Shown here: positions 19,331 to 21,638 of the stretch, in pieces
Position numbering within the stretch: position 1 is the first letter of the stretch
How the letters are laid out: every line of letters starts with the position of its first letter
From: a virus
Virus record (IMG/VR): IMGVR_UViG_3300027712_000175
Location: 1 to 21,638 of that record
Length of the DNA: 21,638 bases
Direction: 5' to 3' (one strand)
Program-made: the position numbers and the translations under genes
Notes under the pieces: model-generated
What the model was told of the DNA's origin: nothing
Seen by the model: the letters and a program-made list of their open reading frames with translations, nothing else
The model's database searches: none

Positions 19331-19363
19331 TACTCCTGGTGCAGAAACTTTACACCAGGAGTA
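19331..19363 (-). promoter_or_regulatory. 11-bp hairpin between major tail protein and chaperone start
   Basis: Perfect inverted repeat TACTCCTGGTG / CACCAGGAGTA with an 11-base loop, 9 bases before the chaperone ATG. No U run follows, so it is not a normal terminator. The stem holds CTCCT, which pairs with an AGGAG in the other arm; a second AGGAG lies immediately after the stem and is the likely SD. It may protect the upstream mRNA end or tune chaperone translation. Confidence 0.6.
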
Positions 19364-19374
19364 TTAGCCGCAGA

Positions 19375-19899
19375 TTAACTAATAGAGGAGAAGAAAACGT
19401 CGGCAGCGCGGCCGGAGGTGACGTAGGCCGAAATCGTTACGCCGAAAGAAAGGGCTTCACCGTTCTTAATGTTGAGGGGCTCAATCTTCATTACTTCGCC
19501 CACGGGGATGTAATGGCGAACGGTCTTAGAGCCGTCGACCATGTCAATAACGAATGACTGCTTACCACCGGTAGTGCCAGGGGACCAAGTGACCTTGTTC
19601 GAGGCTGGGGCCGTACCGAAGTACTGAGTGGCGACAGCTGCGGTCATCTCGAGGAGTGTGAACTTGTAGGAGAGGTCAGATTCGGTAACGACTTCGCGAA
19701 CGAGGTCGGCGTTCTGCCATGAACGGATCTGGGCCGTGTTCCGGCTAGGGGTAACTACGACTCCGTCCGAGTGGACGTAACCGAGATCGGTGAAGCCGGT
19801 GAGGGCTGAGCTAGCGGAGGTGGGGGCGGTAGCGGAGGTAGCAGCGGCATAGACCGTTCCTGAGATTCCGACTACTACGTTTCCGGCGGTTAGTGCCAT
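19375..19899 (-). CDS. major tail protein
   Basis: A 174-residue tail tube protein: ALTAGNVVVGISGTVYAAAT, a Ser/Ala/Thr loop, FTDLGYVHSDGVVVTPSRN, DLSYKFTLLEMTAAVATQYFG and KIEPLNIKNGEALSFGVTISAYV. This is the usual beta-barrel plan of siphophage tube subunits in actinophages. It is encoded between the tail terminator and chaperone genes. SD AAAGGAACC; the hairpin just downstream could help accumulate its mRNA. Confidence 0.88.
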   Translation of the reverse strand: MALTAGNVVVGISGTVYAAATSATAPTSASSALTGFTDLGYVHSDGVVVTPSRNTAQIRSWQNADLVREVVTESDLSYKFTLLEMTAAVATQYFGTAPASNKVTWSPGTTGGKQSFVIDMVDGSKTVRHYIPVGEVMKIEPLNIKNGEALSFGVTISAYVTSGRAADVFFSSIS

Positions 19900-19913
19900 A
19901 TTGGTTCCTTTGG

Positions 19914-20297
19914 TTAGATGTCTGTGGCCTTGACCACGACTTCAGCGGATAGTGACCGGCGCTCTTGGCCTGAGTCGTCACCTAGACGAACCGGACCAGT
20001 TTGTACCGTAACGTGCTTGATATTCGTACCGGTGGCTCGCCTTACCAAGGACTCGACTTTATAGGCAAGGTCCGAAGCGGTGGCGTAGTCATTGGCATAA
20101 ATGTCAATTACGACCTGTCCGTATCGTAGCATTAGTTCGGTTTCGGTCCCTAGCGTGGCTGAGATGACGACTTGCTTGGCCGGTTCGGTTTTAGCCGCCG
20201 GGAGTTTTATGGTTCCCACTCGGACCGTAGCGTCGGCGAGTCCAGCCACGATGTAGGCAACTAAATCCTTTTCGATGTCGTTGTACTTGACGGGCAT
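19914..20297 (-). CDS. tail terminator protein
   Basis: A 127-residue protein starting PVKYNDIEKDLVAYIVAGL with the mixed alpha/beta plan of tail terminator/completion proteins (YGQVVIDIYANDYATASDLAYKVESLVRRA; LSAEVVVKA). These cap the tail tube and join it to the head connector. Called mainly from position directly before the major tail protein and after an HK97 gp10-like gene. The ATG shares a base with the preceding stop. Confidence 0.7.
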   Translation of the reverse strand: MPVKYNDIEKDLVAYIVAGLADATVRVGTIKLPAAKTEPAKQVVISATLGTETELMLRYGQVVIDIYANDYATASDLAYKVESLVRRATGTNIKHVTVQTGPVRLGDDSGQERRSLSAEVVVKATDI

Positions 20298-20635
20298 TAG
20301 CGGCCTCCAATGATGAACTTGTAAAGCGCGGCCAGCATATGAAGTTGGCCGGTCTTGTGGTAGTAGTTGAATCCTGCCGCAACTGCGACATCCCCTGGAG
20401 CGTTGGACTTGACGACCACTCGAGGACGGCGGCCGCGTGGTTCGTAGATCACGCTAAAACCTGCGTCGGAGTACCCGTCGATTGTTCCGCCTGGGCCATT
20501 GTCGGCCACGGTAGCCGTAGCGGCCATCTCATCGGCGACCTTCTGGCCAGCGTCCGTCAGGATGGAGCGCATACCGAGCTGATCCATAACGTCAATTAGC
20601 CCTTCCTCATGCCACTCGACGCGAGTCTTAGCCAC
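20297..20635 (-). CDS. HK97 gp10-like head-tail joining protein
   Basis: A 112-residue protein: EWHEEGLIDVMDQLGMRSILTDAGQKVADEMAATA, a Gly/Asp-rich loop, GFSVIYEPRGRRPRVVVKSNAPGD and a C-terminal helix LHMLAALYKFIIGG. A helix that packs against a strand pair and the position between head closure and tail terminator genes match gp10-like neck proteins. 8-base overlap with the upstream gene. Confidence 0.65.
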   Translation of the reverse strand: MAKTRVEWHEEGLIDVMDQLGMRSILTDAGQKVADEMAATATVADNGPGGTIDGYSDAGFSVIYEPRGRRPRVVVKSNAPGDVAVAAGFNYYHKTGQLHMLAALYKFIIGGR

Positions 20636-20945
20636 GGCGCTGACGGAGGTGGATTACCGTACCGACGGCACCGCCATAGGGCTTAGTCCAGTCCTGTTGA
20701 CCGTCGAAGAGCCAGTCGCTCCCACGGACCGTAAATAGGTCATTCGGGTAAGTGACTAGGGCAGAGGTTAGGTAAAGGGTAATGGTGGCGTCTGAGGGCG
20801 TTCTAGCGGCCTCTGAGTTGGTTCCCTGAGAGTTCCAGCCCACCAGAACATTGTCGACCGTGACCGTTGAGGTCGTATAGGTCGGATTCCCGAATGCATC
20901 GGTGGAGAGGGCCGTCGACCTGGTGATGGTGATGGTCTCACCCAT
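20628..20945 (-). CDS. head closure (stopper-type) protein
   Basis: A 105-residue, mostly beta protein (ITITRSTALSTDAFGNPTYTTSTVTVDNVLVGW, TITLYLTSALVTYPNDLFTVRGSDWLFDGQQDWTKP). The barrel-like succession of strands and the DLFTVRGSDWLFDG segment fit head closure/stopper proteins in the place directly after the adaptor gene. ATG start two bases after the adaptor stop. Confidence 0.65.
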   Translation of the reverse strand: MGETITITRSTALSTDAFGNPTYTTSTVTVDNVLVGWNSQGTNSEAARTPSDATITLYLTSALVTYPNDLFTVRGSDWLFDGQQDWTKPYGGAVGTVIHLRQRRG

Positions 20946-20947
20946 GA

Positions 20948-21478
20948 CTAGTCCTCAAGTTCGGTGTAGGGGTAGGGCATGTTATTTAGCGTGCCACGCG
21001 AGTAGGCGCAGCTCTCACAGCCACAGCCTGGTTGATGTAGCGGTGGCAGGTAGGGAGCGCCTTCCTCGTAGCCATTGCCCGTCATGATGAGGTTGCCAAT
21101 ACCGATTCCGGCGTAGGGGGCGAGGTCCACGGAGAAAGCCTTGCCAGGGACGATTGGAGAAAGCATCTCCTCTTCGTCGGGGGTCATCCATAGATCGACA
21201 TCGCCAACATTCTTGGCTGAGGTGAATGGGCCGGTGGTCTGGGATGAGTAGGTGGCGTTGTCGGGGTTGCGGAGTACGCGAGTGACCATGCGCGTAGTTA
21301 CGAAAGTGATGATGGCGGCGGAGAGTTTGCCAGCCGTCACGCGAGCCTGAATGGCTGGGTACGTCGAGAGAATGATGGCCTCAGCGTCTTGGATTAGTGC
21401 GCGGAGTAGTTGGTCATTGGTCGGGATATCGTCACCAATCCAACGTTCGCGGATGTCTTGGGGGGTTGTCCAGTTCAT
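20948..21478 (-). CDS. head-tail connector / adaptor protein
   Basis: A 176-residue protein. An N-terminal helical domain (PTNDQLLRALIQDAEAIILSTYPAIQARV; AAIITFVTTRMVTRVLRNPDNATYSSQTTGPFTSA) is like that of the Gp19/Gp15 adaptor family that sits under the portal. A central DLWMTPDEEEMLSPIVP segment is followed by a Cys-rich C-terminus HQPGCGCESCAYSRG, which may bind a metal ion and is unusual for adaptors. SD CGGAG before the ATG. It is the first gene after the capsid terminator. Confidence 0.8.
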   Translation of the reverse strand: MNWTTPQDIRERWIGDDIPTNDQLLRALIQDAEAIILSTYPAIQARVTAGKLSAAIITFVTTRMVTRVLRNPDNATYSSQTTGPFTSAKNVGDVDLWMTPDEEEMLSPIVPGKAFSVDLAPYAGIGIGNLIMTGNGYEEGAPYLPPLHQPGCGCESCAYSRGTLNNMPYPYTELED

Positions 21479-21506
21479 GAGGCTCCGTTCGAGGGTAGTA
21501 ATGCAG

Positions 21507-21538
21507 AAAGTGGGGCCGAGCCGAAGCCCGACCCCACT
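21507..21538 (-). terminator. terminator hairpin downstream of the major capsid gene
   Basis: Minus-strand stem of 13 pairs (two G-T) closed by TTCG, arms 21526-21538 and 21509-21521, followed by TTTCTG. A terminator or attenuator at this point is typical, since it allows capsid mRNA to exceed that of tail genes. Confidence 0.75.
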
Positions 21539-21557
21539 GTAAAAACTGCGGTACGGA

Positions 21558-21638
21558 CTAGGCCGTGGCGGTGATGTACTGAACAGCGGTGGCCTGAACG
21601 ACCTTCGAGCCGTAGACGTGAAGTCCGCGGATGATGTC
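21558..21638 (-). CDS. major capsid protein, C-terminal end only
   Basis: The last 26 residues of a gene that enters from the right edge: IRGLHVYGSKVVQATAVQYITATA before a TAG. The RGLHVYGxKVV end is that of HK97-fold major capsid proteins of actinophages. Position directly before the connector genes, plus the strong terminator after it, support the call, but most of the protein is outside the window. Confidence 0.75.
   Translation of the reverse strand, partial: DIIRGLHVYGSKVVQATAVQYITATA

Overview
The window is part of the genome of a tailed double-stranded DNA phage with siphovirus morphology. Every supported gene is on the minus strand, so gene order runs from high to low coordinates. 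An actinobacterial host is suggested by two WhiB-type Fe-S regulators, a resuscitation-promoting-factor (Rpf)-like secreted protein, an HslV/proteasome-like hydrolase, frequent GTG/TTG starts and many proteins typical of actinophages. GC content looks only slightly above 50% by eye (not computed), which would fit a host outside the very high-GC genera. No integrase, DNA polymerase, helicase or tRNA gene was seen.

Right part (21638 to about 8190): late structural region. It starts with the C-terminal end of the major capsid protein and a strong terminator hairpin. Then come the head-tail connector genes, tail terminator, major tail protein, and two tail assembly chaperone frames joined by a -1 frameshift site. 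A short tape measure protein, Dit-like protein, Gp37-like hub, several tail/fibre proteins, an NlpC/P60-type endolysin and a one-TM holin candidate follow. After these lie a long repetitive tail fibre, small unknown proteins, an Mre11-like metallophosphoesterase and a second small membrane protein. A UUCG-capped terminator at 8130-8151 closes this region.

Middle part (8124 to 4116): DNA metabolism and regulation. A probably leaderless operon starts at 8088 and runs through a small unknown protein, an HTH protein, a putative annealing/recombination protein and SSB to a terminator at 6613-6642. A TTGACA promoter then starts a second operon: small membrane protein, WhiB with a C-terminal extension, a second WhiB, a winged-helix replication-initiator-like gene that carries iteron-like repeats, a zinc-finger protein, HNH and VRR-NUC nucleases.

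Left part (4112 to 1): accessory region. Tandem promoters with dyads between -35 and -10 lead into small regulators and zinc ribbons, the secreted Rpf-like protein, a DUF1599-type protein, a coiled-coil protein, two related zinc-finger proteins, a PnuC-like membrane protein, the HslV-like hydrolase, a HAD phosphatase and an HNH nuclease. The HNH stop overlaps the start of a further gene that leaves the window, in the place where terminase would be expected. Genes are tightly packed, with ATGA, GTGA, TAATG or TAGTG junctions almost throughout.

Taken together, the phage appears to use the host replisome, recruited by its own initiator at an internal origin, with its own SSB and annealing protein. 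The most unusual content is the accessory region, which pairs an Rpf-like cell-wall enzyme with a proteasome-type hydrolase, and the DNA-level iterons within the initiator gene.
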